A DNA stretch of 12,773 nucleotides from Oscillospiraceae bacterium (lineage in GTDB: Bacteria > Bacillota > Clostridia > Oscillospirales > Acutalibacteraceae), in contig SVOX01000029.1 in NCBI GenBank assembly GCA_015066165.1, forward strand, positions 1 to 12,773. The letters are read 5' to 3'. The translations under genes and the position numbers were made by a program. Every line of letters begins with the position of its first letter. Position 1 is the stretch's first letter. The notes below the pieces were generated by a model. It searched no databases. It worked only from the letters and a program-made list of their open reading frames with translations, and was not told where the DNA came from. Positions 5,976 through 12,773 of this stretch are shown here, one piece after another.

Positions 5976-7198
5976 TGCAAAAATACACAGTTTTAAAAGC
6001 CGCTTGTTATACTTCAAGTATAACAATGTCTGTGGTAGGCAACCTATCCCCTATTCTGTTTATTACCTTCAATACCCTTTATGGTATTTCCTATTCCCTT
6101 TTAGGTCTTTTAGTACTTATAAATTTTATTACACAGTTAGGTATAGATTTGATTTTCTCTTTTTTCTCACACAAATTCAACATTCCCCGTACTGTAAAAC
6201 TAATACCTATAATCGCAATAATCGGTCTTTTAATATACGGCATATCTCCTCTTTGTTTTAAAGGTTACGAATATTTGGGCTTAAGCGTTGGTACGGTTAT
6301 TTTCTCCGCTGCGGCAGGTCTTGGCGAAGTACTTATCTCCCCTGTTATTGCCACTATTCCCGCCAAAGACCCCGACCGTGAAATGAGCAAACTTCATTCA
6401 GTTTATGCTTGGGGTGTTGTTGGTGTAGTAATTTTCGCAACTCTGTTTTTGTTTTGTTTCGGAAAAGAAAAATGGTATTTACTGCCACTAATTTTTATTG
6501 TAATTCCGCTTGTTTCAGCGTTTCTTTACGCTAATACAAAAATACCTCCAATAGAATCACCCGAAAAAGCTTCCGTGGCACTTTCTTTCTTTAAAGACAA
6601 AACGCTTTGGCTTTGCTTTTTTGCCATATTTTTCGGAGGTGCGGCAGAACTCACAATGGCGCAATGGTGCTCGGGATATCTTGAAAAATCACTTGGCATT
6701 TCAAAAGTTTGGGGAGATATTTTCGGAGTAGCACTTTTTGGACTTATGTTAGCAATAGGCAGAACGCTATATGCTAAAAAAGGTAAAAACATTGAAAAAG
6801 TTTTAATTTTGGGCTTTGGAGGCGCAATGTTGTGTTATATCATTGCCGCAATTACCAACATATCACTTATCGGGCTTTTTGCCTGTGCATTTACCGGTTT
6901 TTGTGTTTCAATGCTTTGGCCGGGCAACCTTGTGGTAGCCGCCAAACATTTTGAACAAAGCGGTGTATTTATATATGCGTTAATGGCGGCAGGCGGTGAC
7001 CTTGGTGCTTCTGTGGGACCGCAACTTGTAGGCCTTGTAACCGACTTTACAATAAACAATCCCACACTTTTACAATTTTCAAAAACTCTCTCATTAGCAT
7101 CCGAACAACTTGGTCTTAAATTTGGAATATTAGTTGCCGCTTTATTCCCACTATTAGGACTTCTTATTTCACTTAAATTAAAAAACCACGAAGACTAA
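5975..7198 (+). CDS. MFS transporter, 12 TM, 407 aa
   Basis: An integral membrane protein with about twelve hydrophobic helices in two six-helix halves, separated by a polar loop near residues 189-206 (TKIPPIESPEKA). It is of the length and layout of major facilitator superfamily permeases, with a sugar/fucose-permease feel, but no substrate motif is decisive. Acidic residues within helices (GLGEVL in TM4, GAAELTMAQW in TM7) could take part in proton coupling. The start ATG overlaps the stop of the dehydrogenase (TAATG), so the two are translationally coupled and probably act on one compound: uptake or export by this protein, oxidation or reduction by the SDR. The substrate is not known. The last codons (KNHED) lie inside the terminator stem. 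Confidence 0.8.
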   Translation: MQKYTVLKAACYTSSITMSVVGNLSPILFITFNTLYGISYSLLGLLVLINFITQLGIDLIFSFFSHKFNIPRTVKLIPIIAIIGLLIYGISPLCFKGYEYLGLSVGTVIFSAAAGLGEVLISPVIATIPAKDPDREMSKLHSVYAWGVVGVVIFATLFLFCFGKEKWYLLPLIFIVIPLVSAFLYANTKIPPIESPEKASVALSFFKDKTLWLCFFAIFFGGAAELTMAQWCSGYLEKSLGISKVWGDIFGVALFGLMLAIGRTLYAKKGKNIEKVLILGFGGAMLCYIIAAITNISLIGLFACAFTGFCVSMLWPGNLVVAAKHFEQSGVFIYALMAAGGDLGASVGPQLVGLVTDFTINNPTLLQFSKTLSLASEQLGLKFGILVAALFPLLGLLISLKLKNHED

Positions 7199-7212
7199 TC
7201 TTCGTGGTTTTT
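7181..7212. terminator. Bidirectional terminator between convergent genes
   Basis: AAAAACCACGAAGA (7181-7194), loop CTAA, TCTTCGTGGTTTTT (7199-7212): a perfect 14-bp stem. The loop contains the stop of the MFS gene, and the stop of the minus-strand HD gene follows at 7214-7216. One hairpin serves both operons. Confidence 0.9.
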
Positions 7213-7213
7213 A

Positions 7214-7804
7214 TTATTCCTTTATATTTCCCTTTTTGACATTTTCATCAATTAACTCTTTAGTCTTTTTCCAAATTTCTTTAGAACCCAACTCAGTTAA
7301 CTTTTGACGGTTAAAAATTTGTTCAAAACTCACACTATGTGCCCGCCAGTCTCCGCCGTTATTCGAATCATTTAACAGCAACGGCTGAAAATTATCCATT
7401 GCGTGAACAAATTTCGCTTCTGCGGTTTCATTTGCCTCAAACTCATAGAATAGTGCTTTCAATTCTTCTCCCTGTTCGCAGGGCAAGAGGGCAAATATGC
7501 GCTTGGCAGCAGCATCTTCTCTTTCTTTTTGATGTTCAAGTGCCTTGCTGTCATAAGCATAGGCGTCCCCCGCATCAATTTCAACAACATCGTGAATAAG
7601 CGCCATCATCATTGCTTTAGCAAGATCGAAATCCTCATTTGCGTATTCTTTAAGCAGATATAACATAACCGCCATATGCCAAGCATGTTCAGCATCATTT
7701 TCTCGTCTTTCATACCCTGTAATATGTGTTTGACGCAAAATGTTTTTTTCTTTATCAATTTCCAAAATAAAATCAATTTGCTTTTTTAAACGGTCATTTT
7801 CCAT
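7214..7804 (-). CDS. HD-domain phosphohydrolase, YfbR-like, 196 aa
   Basis: A single HD domain of the HD_3/YfbR type. Metal and catalytic residues are H40 (in ENDAEHAWH), H71-D72 (ALIHD), E75 and distal D137 (HAMDN), the same spacing as in E. coli YfbR, a 5'-deoxynucleotidase. Family members hydrolyse nucleoside monophosphates or related phosphoesters in the cytosol using a divalent metal. The substrate here is not fixed by sequence. The ATG at 7804 is two bases after the TAG of the P2 ATPase, so it is read as the last gene of the yqeG-TIM-barrel-ATPase unit and ends at the shared terminator. The operon link to a cation ATPase is unexplained; metal dependence of the enzyme is a weak thematic tie only. 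Confidence 0.8.
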   Translation of the reverse strand: MENDRLKKQIDFILEIDKEKNILRQTHITGYERRENDAEHAWHMAVMLYLLKEYANEDFDLAKAMMMALIHDVVEIDAGDAYAYDSKALEHQKEREDAAAKRIFALLPCEQGEELKALFYEFEANETAEAKFVHAMDNFQPLLLNDSNNGGDWRAHSVSFEQIFNRQKLTELGSKEIWKKTKELIDENVKKGNIKE

Positions 7805-7806
7805 CG

Positions 7807-10395
7807 CTACACCTTGGTTTTTAGATATTTTAAAAGTTCGCTTACAGGGAGTATCAACACACCAAGTCCCAAAGCAATAAGGAATTGACTCATTTTAAGT
7901 ATTGTAAACCCAAACGTAAATCCTACCGGCGTAAACACCAAGAAAATCACAATAAACAAACTTGCAAATACTGCCTTATTCATAAAGGTATTTGAGAAAA
8001 TTTCTTTAGTAAAAACAGTTCCTTCAAGTTTACTGTTAAAGCAGTGAATGGCTTGTGTAATACCAAGTGTAGCAAAAGCCATTGTTGTTGCAACTTCGTA
8101 AGAAACAACTTTACCAACGCTAAACGAAACAATGGTAGCCAAAGCAATAAACAAACTTTGAATTATTAGGGATACGAAAGATTTTAAATCTAAAATTTTG
8201 CGAATTCTTTTGAACGATTTTTTCTTCATAACCGATTGTTCGGCTTGTTCCATACTAAAGGAAATCGCCGGTGCACAGTCGGTCAAAAGGTTTATAAGTA
8301 ACAATTGAACCGCCGCAAGTATCGGAAGTTTGAAAATACAAACGCCTAAAAACATAAAAATAAGTTGTGCTAAATTGCAACTGCATAAATAGTAAACCGC
8401 TTTTTTAATATTAGAGAAGAAGCCACGGCTTTCTTTAATAGCAGTAACAATTGAACCAAAATTATTCTTTAAAATAATAATATCGGCATTACCTTTAGCA
8501 ACATCGGTACCGTATTTGCCAATAGCACAACCAACGTCTGCACAAGCCAAACTTTCGGCATCGTTTAAACTGTCACCCGTGACAGTAACAACCGCTTTTT
8601 TATCTTGCCACGCTTTTACAATTCGAAGTTTGTCGCTGGGCGAAACTCGGGCAAAAACGCTGTATTTTTCAATATTTTGTGACAATTCTTCATCGGTCAT
8701 CTCGGTAAGTTCGGCACCTGAAATTGCCTCATCATCGTTCACAAGAATACCCATTTCCTTTGCAACGGATTTTGCAGTATTAAGATTATCGCCCGTAACC
8801 ATTACAACCTTAATATTCGCTTTTTTGCAAAGTTTAATTTCTTCAACAGCACTTTTACGAATTGGCTCTTTCAAAGCAAGCAAGCCAACAAAAGTCAAGT
8901 TATCTTCAATTTCATCTGCACTTGGGTTTGCGGGAATTTCAGTAAGCGGTTTCATAGCAATACAAACGTTACGCAAAGATAAATCCGCCAACTCTTCATT
9001 AACTTTTAACAAGTTTTCTTGGTTGCAGTTAATACACTTTGGAATAATAACTTCGGGTGCACCTTTAACAATAGCAACAGGACGCTCGTTTATCATTGTG
9101 ATAACCGTCATCGATTTTCTAACCGCATCAAAAGGAATTTGATTAATTTTAGGCATTAAGTTAACCAAATCACTATCGGTCATTGAGTTGTATTCAAGAC
9201 ACGCAGTTTTAATCGCTTTTTCGGTAGCGTCGTTATTAAGGGTTGAGCATACAGCCCCCAAACGCAAAATAACAGATGCCGCTTGGCTGTTTTTATTATC
9301 TTCCAAATCAATGGTTTCTTTACCGTCATAAACTTTTGTTAAAACCATATCCTTATGAGTAAAGATACCCGTTTTATCGGCTATGATAACATTTGTTTTA
9401 CCAACTGTTTCAAAAGCATTGCTTTCTTTAATAATAATTTTATCTTGTAAAATTCTGCCCGAACCAATAGCAATAACTATTGTAGCAATAGCAGGCAAAC
9501 CTTCAGGAATTGCGGCAACTGCCAGAGCCAACGCATTAAGCACCGCGTTTACTGAAGTTATTGCAAACGGTTGTGACGATGAAAAATTTTGAATTAGACT
9601 TATTACAAATACCAAAGCGCAAACTACAAGAATTGAAACATTCACAAATTTCGATATAACGTCAAGTTCAGATTCAATTGGTAGTTGGCGGTTGCCAATT
9701 TGCTCACTAATTGCCGTGGTTTTACCGTTTTCGGTTTCAAAACCGGTAGCAACAACAACTGCTTTTGCAGTTCCGTGAACAACAGTTGCGCCCGAAAAGA
9801 CCATATTACTGCGGTTTTCGAAAGAAATAATATCATCAAGTACGGCATTGCTATCTTTTTCAACGGGTACTTCTTCACCGGTCAAAGCCGACTCATTACA
9901 ACGAAGTTCAACCGATTCAATAAGACGTGCATCAGCCGAAATATAATCCCCTTCGTTTAAAATGATTATGTCACCTTTAACTAATCTGTCAGCCGTAATA
10001 ACTTTTTGAGTTCCTTCACGCAACACCTTTACTGTTGGGTGAATTTGACTTTTAACGTTTTCTAACGTGTTATCACAGTTGTATAAGTGAAATGCGCTTA
10101 TTATAGCATTTACAACAACAACACCAATAATAACCAAAGCCATATATGCTTTAGGTTGATTATAAAGGGTTGAAACTATAAAAGAAACTATACAAACAAT
10201 TAAAAGTGCAATTAGAGTTTTGCTTTTAAATTGTAATAAAAATCTCTTTAAAAGTGAGATTTTTTTATTTTCCTCAATTTCATTGGTGCCGTATTCTTGG
10301 GCTCTTTGGTCTGCAACACCGTTGGCAAGACCAATATTAGCATCAACCGAAAGTTCTTCTAAAACTTCATTAAGATTTGCGCTGTGCCAAATCAT
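7807..10395 (-). CDS. P2-type (calcium-type) cation ATPase with altered motifs, 862 aa
   Basis: Full-length P2A-like pump: cation-ATPase N-terminal domain (about 1-60), M1-M2, actuator domain, M3-M4 with IPEGLP (E298), P and N domains with KGAPE and PFDAVRKSMT, and M5-M10 to the end. The phosphorylated aspartate is D340, the dephosphorylation glutamate E174, and the Mg2+ aspartates D608 and D612. Motifs that are normally fixed differ: TGES is TGEE (172-175), DKTGT is DKTGI (340-344), DPPR is EPIR, TGDGVNDAPAL is TGDSLNDAESL, and the M5 glutamate matching SERCA E771 is Q (CNLAQL). M6 keeps N, T and D (INLLTD). It should sit in the cytoplasmic membrane; Ca2+ export is the family default, but the changes make normal rate or specificity doubtful. 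The start overlaps the upstream TIM-barrel gene by 4 nt (ATGA). No frameshift is seen. Confidence 0.85.
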   Translation of the reverse strand: MIWHSANLNEVLEELSVDANIGLANGVADQRAQEYGTNEIEENKKISLLKRFLLQFKSKTLIALLIVCIVSFIVSTLYNQPKAYMALVIIGVVVVNAIISAFHLYNCDNTLENVKSQIHPTVKVLREGTQKVITADRLVKGDIIILNEGDYISADARLIESVELRCNESALTGEEVPVEKDSNAVLDDIISFENRSNMVFSGATVVHGTAKAVVVATGFETENGKTTAISEQIGNRQLPIESELDVISKFVNVSILVVCALVFVISLIQNFSSSQPFAITSVNAVLNALALAVAAIPEGLPAIATIVIAIGSGRILQDKIIIKESNAFETVGKTNVIIADKTGIFTHKDMVLTKVYDGKETIDLEDNKNSQAASVILRLGAVCSTLNNDATEKAIKTACLEYNSMTDSDLVNLMPKINQIPFDAVRKSMTVITMINERPVAIVKGAPEVIIPKCINCNQENLLKVNEELADLSLRNVCIAMKPLTEIPANPSADEIEDNLTFVGLLALKEPIRKSAVEEIKLCKKANIKVVMVTGDNLNTAKSVAKEMGILVNDDEAISGAELTEMTDEELSQNIEKYSVFARVSPSDKLRIVKAWQDKKAVVTVTGDSLNDAESLACADVGCAIGKYGTDVAKGNADIIILKNNFGSIVTAIKESRGFFSNIKKAVYYLCSCNLAQLIFMFLGVCIFKLPILAAVQLLLINLLTDCAPAISFSMEQAEQSVMKKKSFKRIRKILDLKSFVSLIIQSLFIALATIVSFSVGKVVSYEVATTMAFATLGITQAIHCFNSKLEGTVFTKEIFSNTFMNKAVFASLFIVIFLVFTPVGFTFGFTILKMSQFLIALGLGVLILPVSELLKYLKTKV

Positions 10396-11246
10396 CCTAA
10401 CACCCTTTCATAATAATCTTTCATTTGTTTAGCATCTTCTGCTTGGGTTCCCGCCGATTCACAAATAAACACAGGTGAACAACCGTATTTTGCGGTAAGT
10501 TCCATAACCGGTTCAAAATTTGGACCGTAAACAGTATCTTCAAAAGTTAAATGGCGTTTTTCCCCGCCCTGTGAATACTCAATTTTAGAAAAATGAGAAT
10601 GAAAACATTTAAGGCGGTCGGTACCCAAATTATCACGAATTTGTGTAAATATTTCTTCAAAATCTTGCTTGGTTTTTAAAATTCCAAGGTCACGCGCATT
10701 AAGATGACCAAAATCTATACAAGGAATTAATCTTTCATCCATTTTGCAAAGTTCCAAAACTTCATACAAAGTACCAAGTTGATTAACTTTACCCATTGTT
10801 TCGGGGCAAATATGAATATGAGACAACCCTTCACTATCAAGCGCATCTAATGATAAGCGCATTGTATCTTTTGCAAGTATTAATGCTTCTTCACGAGATA
10901 TTTTACCGCACGAACCGGTGTGTACAATAATTCTGTCACCGCCCATTGCGTTAACCGCACGAGCCGATGCCAAAATATAATTCACCGAATTATGTCTTTT
11001 TTCTTCTTCAACAGAAGACATTGAAATATAATATGGGGCGTGAAGCGATAAAGTTATCCCTTTTTCATTTGCCAATTCGCCTAATTGCTTTGCTTTATCA
11101 ATACCAATGTTAACACCTCGTCCGCATTGATATTCAAAACAGTCAAGCCCCATTTCTACAACAAACTGCGGAATATCAAGACTGTTTTTAAAGCCCATTT
11201 CTTTAAAAATATCACTTGTACCCGCAGGACCGAATTTTGCCGACAT
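10392..11246 (-). CDS. TIM-barrel AP-endonuclease-family protein (endonuclease IV-like), 284 aa
   Basis: A sugar-phosphate-isomerase/AP-endonuclease family 2 barrel. Residues matching the zinc ligands of endonuclease IV fall at nearly the same numbers: H69 (LHAPY), H109 (VHTG), E149 (PETMG), D178 and H181 (IDFGH), H216 (FHSHFSK), H232 (KRH) and E263 (CESAG). The position of the Asp before the last His (DRH in E. coli Nfo) is K230 here, so one zinc site is altered. It may be a DNA-repair AP endonuclease or a related metal-dependent enzyme. The ATG at 11246 follows ACGGAGG by 6 nt; the longer frame to 11297 lies in the end of yqeG and has no such signal. It starts one base after the yqeG stop and overlaps the ATPase start by 4 nt, a coupled arrangement. 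Confidence 0.75.
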   Translation of the reverse strand: MSAKFGPAGTSDIFKEMGFKNSLDIPQFVVEMGLDCFEYQCGRGVNIGIDKAKQLGELANEKGITLSLHAPYYISMSSVEEEKRHNSVNYILASARAVNAMGGDRIIVHTGSCGKISREEALILAKDTMRLSLDALDSEGLSHIHICPETMGKVNQLGTLYEVLELCKMDERLIPCIDFGHLNARDLGILKTKQDFEEIFTQIRDNLGTDRLKCFHSHFSKIEYSQGGEKRHLTFEDTVYGPNFEPVMELTAKYGCSPVFICESAGTQAEDAKQMKDYYERVLG

Positions 11247-11247
11247 A

Positions 11248-11745
11248 CTAAACCTCCGTATTGGTGATTTTAAGCCATTTAATAAGTTTCGCTTCAACCT
11301 TACGCTTCATTCTAAAACGCAAAGACTTTTCGGGTTTAATTGGGGTTAATAAAATAGTTTTCACACCCACAAGATTACCGCCCAAAACATCGGTGAAAAT
11401 TTGGTCACCAACAATTGCAGTTTCCTTACGTTTAGATTTAAGGCGTCTTAAAGCACGTAAATATCCAAAAGGTAACGGTTTTAAACCAAGTTCAATAAAA
11501 TCTAACCCAATTTTTTTAGCAAACGGTTCAAGACGTTTAGCGGTTGAATTTGAAAGAATGGTCATTTTAATACCACGGCTTCTCATTGAAAACAACCAAG
11601 CGGTAAGACCTTCTAAAAGAACTTGTCCGTGATGTGTAGATAAGGTATTATCAACATCTAAAATAAGTGCTTTAATACCGTATTTTTTTAATATTTCAGG
11701 TGTAATTTCAGTTACCCTGTTTAATTTAATTTTTGGTTTAAACAT
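11248..11745 (-). CDS. yqeG: YqeG-family HAD phosphatase, 165 aa
   Basis: HAD superfamily, class IIIA type without a large cap. Motif I is DVDNTL with nucleophile D30 and acid D32, motif II is SNS (S65-S67), motif III is K89, and motif IV is GDQIFTDVLGGN with D114 and D119. The length and the typical KPLPFGYLRAL and KTILLTPI stretches fit the Firmicute YqeG group. Related proteins act on phosphorylated small molecules or lipid precursors (phosphatidylglycerophosphate phosphatase in relatives of the family), but the substrate in bacteria like this is not settled. A basic C-terminal helix (RFRMKRKVEAKLIKW) could lie on the membrane. The SD GAGGAAA (11753-11759) lies just after a terminator hairpin, leaving almost no room for its own promoter. 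Confidence 0.85.
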   Translation of the reverse strand: MFKPKIKLNRVTEITPEILKKYGIKALILDVDNTLSTHHGQVLLEGLTAWLFSMRSRGIKMTILSNSTAKRLEPFAKKIGLDFIELGLKPLPFGYLRALRRLKSKRKETAIVGDQIFTDVLGGNLVGVKTILLTPIKPEKSLRFRMKRKVEAKLIKWLKITNTEV

Positions 11746-11763
11746 AAAACTCTTTCCTCAAAT

Positions 11764-11792
11764 AAAAAAGCGGTTGCATGCAACCGCTTTTT
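11764..11792. terminator. Intrinsic terminator between rpsU and yqeG
   Basis: The perfect palindrome GCGGTTGCATGCAACCGC (11770-11787) is flanked by A and T tracts on both sides. On the minus strand it follows the rpsU stop by about 11 nt and is followed by TTTTTTATT, so it ends the rpsU transcript. It lies only about 5 nt before the yqeG SD. Confidence 0.85.
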
Positions 11793-11803
11793 ACACGAAA
11801 ATA

Positions 11804-11980
11804 TTAGCGGAACTTTCTTTTACGAGCAGCTTCCGACTTCTTTTTACGCTTTACAGAGGGCTTTTCATAGTGCTCTCTCTTGCGAACTTCTTGAATAACG
11901 CCATCTTTTGCAGTTTGTCTTTTAAAACGACGCAATGCGTTATCGAGAGATTCGTTTTCTTTAATTTTAACTTGACTCAT
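11804..11980 (-). CDS. rpsU: 30S ribosomal protein S21, 58 aa
   Basis: Translation from ATG 11980 gives MSQVKIKENESLDNALRRF, then a KRQ segment, VRKREHYEKPSVKRKK, and a basic end AARKRKFR, the standard S21 sequence and length (about 58 aa). S21 binds the 30S platform near the anti-Shine-Dalgarno and helps start translation. The SD GGAGGGAGGG lies just upstream (about 11986-11997). It is read in the same direction as secG, 71 bases after its stop, and ends at the palindromic terminator. The C-terminal residues are almost all basic, as expected for an rRNA-binding tail. Identification is sure. Confidence 0.95.
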   Translation of the reverse strand: MSQVKIKENESLDNALRRFKRQTAKDGVIQEVRKREHYEKPSVKRKKKSEAARKRKFR

Positions 11981-12051
11981 TATATTCCCTCCCTCCGCAA
12001 TAATGCAGGGGTTTTATTAAGTATTTTTTGGGTTTCCCCACAATAAAGAGA

Positions 12052-12300
12052 TTAACCCTTTAAAGCAATAGCATTTGCAACGATTGCAAGTATAAAGAAA
12101 AGTATAGCAATATACTTTGTCCAACGAGCTAAAATAGCATCAACTGTTCTGGCCTTGTTCTTTGAAAGAAAAGTATCAGCACCGCCTGAAATAGCACCGT
12201 TAATACCGGCACGACGGCCTTGTTGGAAGAGAACAGCAATTATAATAGCAAGCGAAACGATTATAACTAATGCACCAATAATATATCCTAAAGCGCCCAC
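12052..12300 (-). CDS. secG: Protein translocase subunit SecG, 82 aa
   Basis: A small membrane protein with two hydrophobic helices (about residues 4-24 and 60-79) joined by the family signature loop LFQQGRRAGINGAISGGADT. SecG is the third subunit of the SecYEG channel in the cytoplasmic membrane and aids protein export. The start is taken as GTG 12300 because GGAGG (12309-12313) stands 8 nt before it. An in-frame ATG at 12315 exists, but it is part of the SD itself and has no SD of its own. The GTG start also gives the usual MGALGYI-type beginning. It has its own promoter just upstream, after leuS. Confidence 0.9.
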   Translation of the reverse strand: MGALGYIIGALVIIVSLAIIIAVLFQQGRRAGINGAISGGADTFLSKNKARTVDAILARWTKYIAILFFILAIVANAIALKG

Positions 12301-12341
12301 TAGTTTCACCTCCATAGAAATAACATACATAACCAATATAT

Positions 12342-12370
12342 ATAATAACACAGTTATATAAATATTGCAA
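12342..12370 (-). promoter_or_regulatory. Sigma-A promoter for secG
   Basis: Minus-strand TTGCAA (12365-12370), 17-nt spacer, TATTAT (12342-12347), between the end of leuS and secG. The leader before the GTG start would be about 35 nt. It may drive secG and, by readthrough, rpsU; no clear terminator was seen between those two. Confidence 0.6.
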
Positions 12371-12388
12371 CAAAAATTTTTATATTTT

Positions 12389-12773
12389 TTATTTTACAAC
12401 AATATTTACCAATTTTTTGGGTACATAAAGTTCTTTAATAATGTTTTTACCCTCGGTTTCCGCCTTAACTGCATCTTGCTCTTTTGCAAGTGCAATAGCA
12501 TCATTTGCCGAAATATCTGCCGCAACGTTAAGACGCGCTCTGATTTTACCATTAATTTGAACAACAATTTCAACCGTAGCATCAACACATTTTGCCTCGT
12601 CATATTCGGGCCACTTGGTTTGGTTGAGCATACCGTCAAATCCACACATTTCCCAAATTTCTTCGGTAATATGAGGTGCAAAAGGATTAAGCAAAGTAAT
12701 GAAAGTTTTATATTCGTCTTTGGTAATCTTACCTGTTGCAGTAATGGAATTCATAAGAGACATAAGCGCTGCA
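12389..12773 (-). CDS. leuS: Leucyl-tRNA synthetase, C-terminal part (5' end outside window)
   Basis: The last about 128 residues of LeuRS. They include the class I anticodon-binding helix bundle with the motif LNPFAPHITEEIWE, then a WPEYDE segment. The small C-terminal domain follows with VEIVVQINGKIRARL and the family ending KELYVPKKLVNIVVK. The enzyme charges tRNA-Leu in the cytosol. The frame runs off the right edge without a start, so this is a window truncation, not a broken gene. The stop TAA is at 12389-12391, followed by a very AT-rich spacer and the secG promoter. No intrinsic terminator was seen after it. Confidence 0.95.
   Translation of the reverse strand, partial: AALMSLMNSITATGKITKDEYKTFITLLNPFAPHITEEIWEMCGFDGMLNQTKWPEYDEAKCVDATVEIVVQINGKIRARLNVAADISANDAIALAKEQDAVKAETEGKNIIKELYVPKKLVNIVVK

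Noticed and set aside
8516..9142. 208-aa open frame on the plus strand
   Set aside because: It lies antisense inside the P2 ATPase gene, is low-complexity serine/isoleucine rich, and has no family features. It is a shadow frame.
11764..11792. Perfect palindrome as a regulator operator
   Set aside because: The A/T tracts and the position just after rpsU make an intrinsic terminator the better explanation.
12029..12040. TGGG-GAAA-CCCA hairpin between secG and rpsU as a terminator
   Set aside because: The stem is only four pairs and on the minus strand it is followed by A rather than T, so it does not fit an intrinsic terminator.

Overview
The window looks like a contig from a low-GC Gram-positive anaerobe of the Clostridia (Oscillospiraceae/Ruminococcaceae-like). 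Support: AT-rich codon use over most of its length, strong GGAGG-type ribosome binding sites, many intrinsic terminators, a YqeG-family phosphatase, short S21 and SecG genes, and a secreted glucosaminidase with Clostridia-style Ig/Fn3 tails. The genus cannot be read from the sequence.

Left part (1 to about 1590) has visibly higher GC and different codon use. It holds, on the minus strand, a short protein that is only the N-terminal domain of an MgtE-type magnesium transporter. This gene sits behind a good promoter and a long structured leader ending in an intrinsic terminator, which is riboswitch-like architecture. The start of a further minus-strand gene lies at the very edge. On the plus strand the first half of a P2/CtpE-like P-type ATPase begins.

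At the DKTGT phosphorylation motif (about 1576-1600) the ATPase changes identity, base composition and arginine codon use, and becomes the second half of a CopA-type copper ATPase with a C-terminal HMA domain. The reading frame is open, but the two halves belong to different subfamilies. A metagenomic assembly join, or a recombination event, at this conserved motif is the most likely explanation. The bases on the two sides should be treated as possibly from different genomes. The HMA tail has its own SD and GTG and may also be made as a free CopZ-like chaperone.

Middle part (2773-7212, plus strand): a large secreted N-acetylglucosaminidase closely follows the copper ATPase and ends at a strong terminator. 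Next is a two-gene unit of a FabG-like short-chain dehydrogenase and a 12-TM MFS transporter, closed by a bidirectional terminator shared with the convergent minus-strand genes.

Right part (7214-12773, minus strand, so transcribed right to left): the 3' end of leuS, then secG with its own promoter, then rpsU and a terminator hairpin. After that comes a tightly packed set: yqeG, a TIM-barrel AP-endonuclease-like protein, a P2-type cation ATPase with altered motifs, and an HD-domain phosphohydrolase. Gaps or overlaps in this set are 1 to 4 nt, so co-expression by translational coupling is likely.

No tRNA, rRNA, CRISPR array, insertion sequence or phage gene was seen. Most of the window is ordinary chromosomal content. 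The points worth a second look are the chimeric ATPase, the possible internal CopZ start, the unclassified leader RNA, and the motif-altered P2 ATPase.
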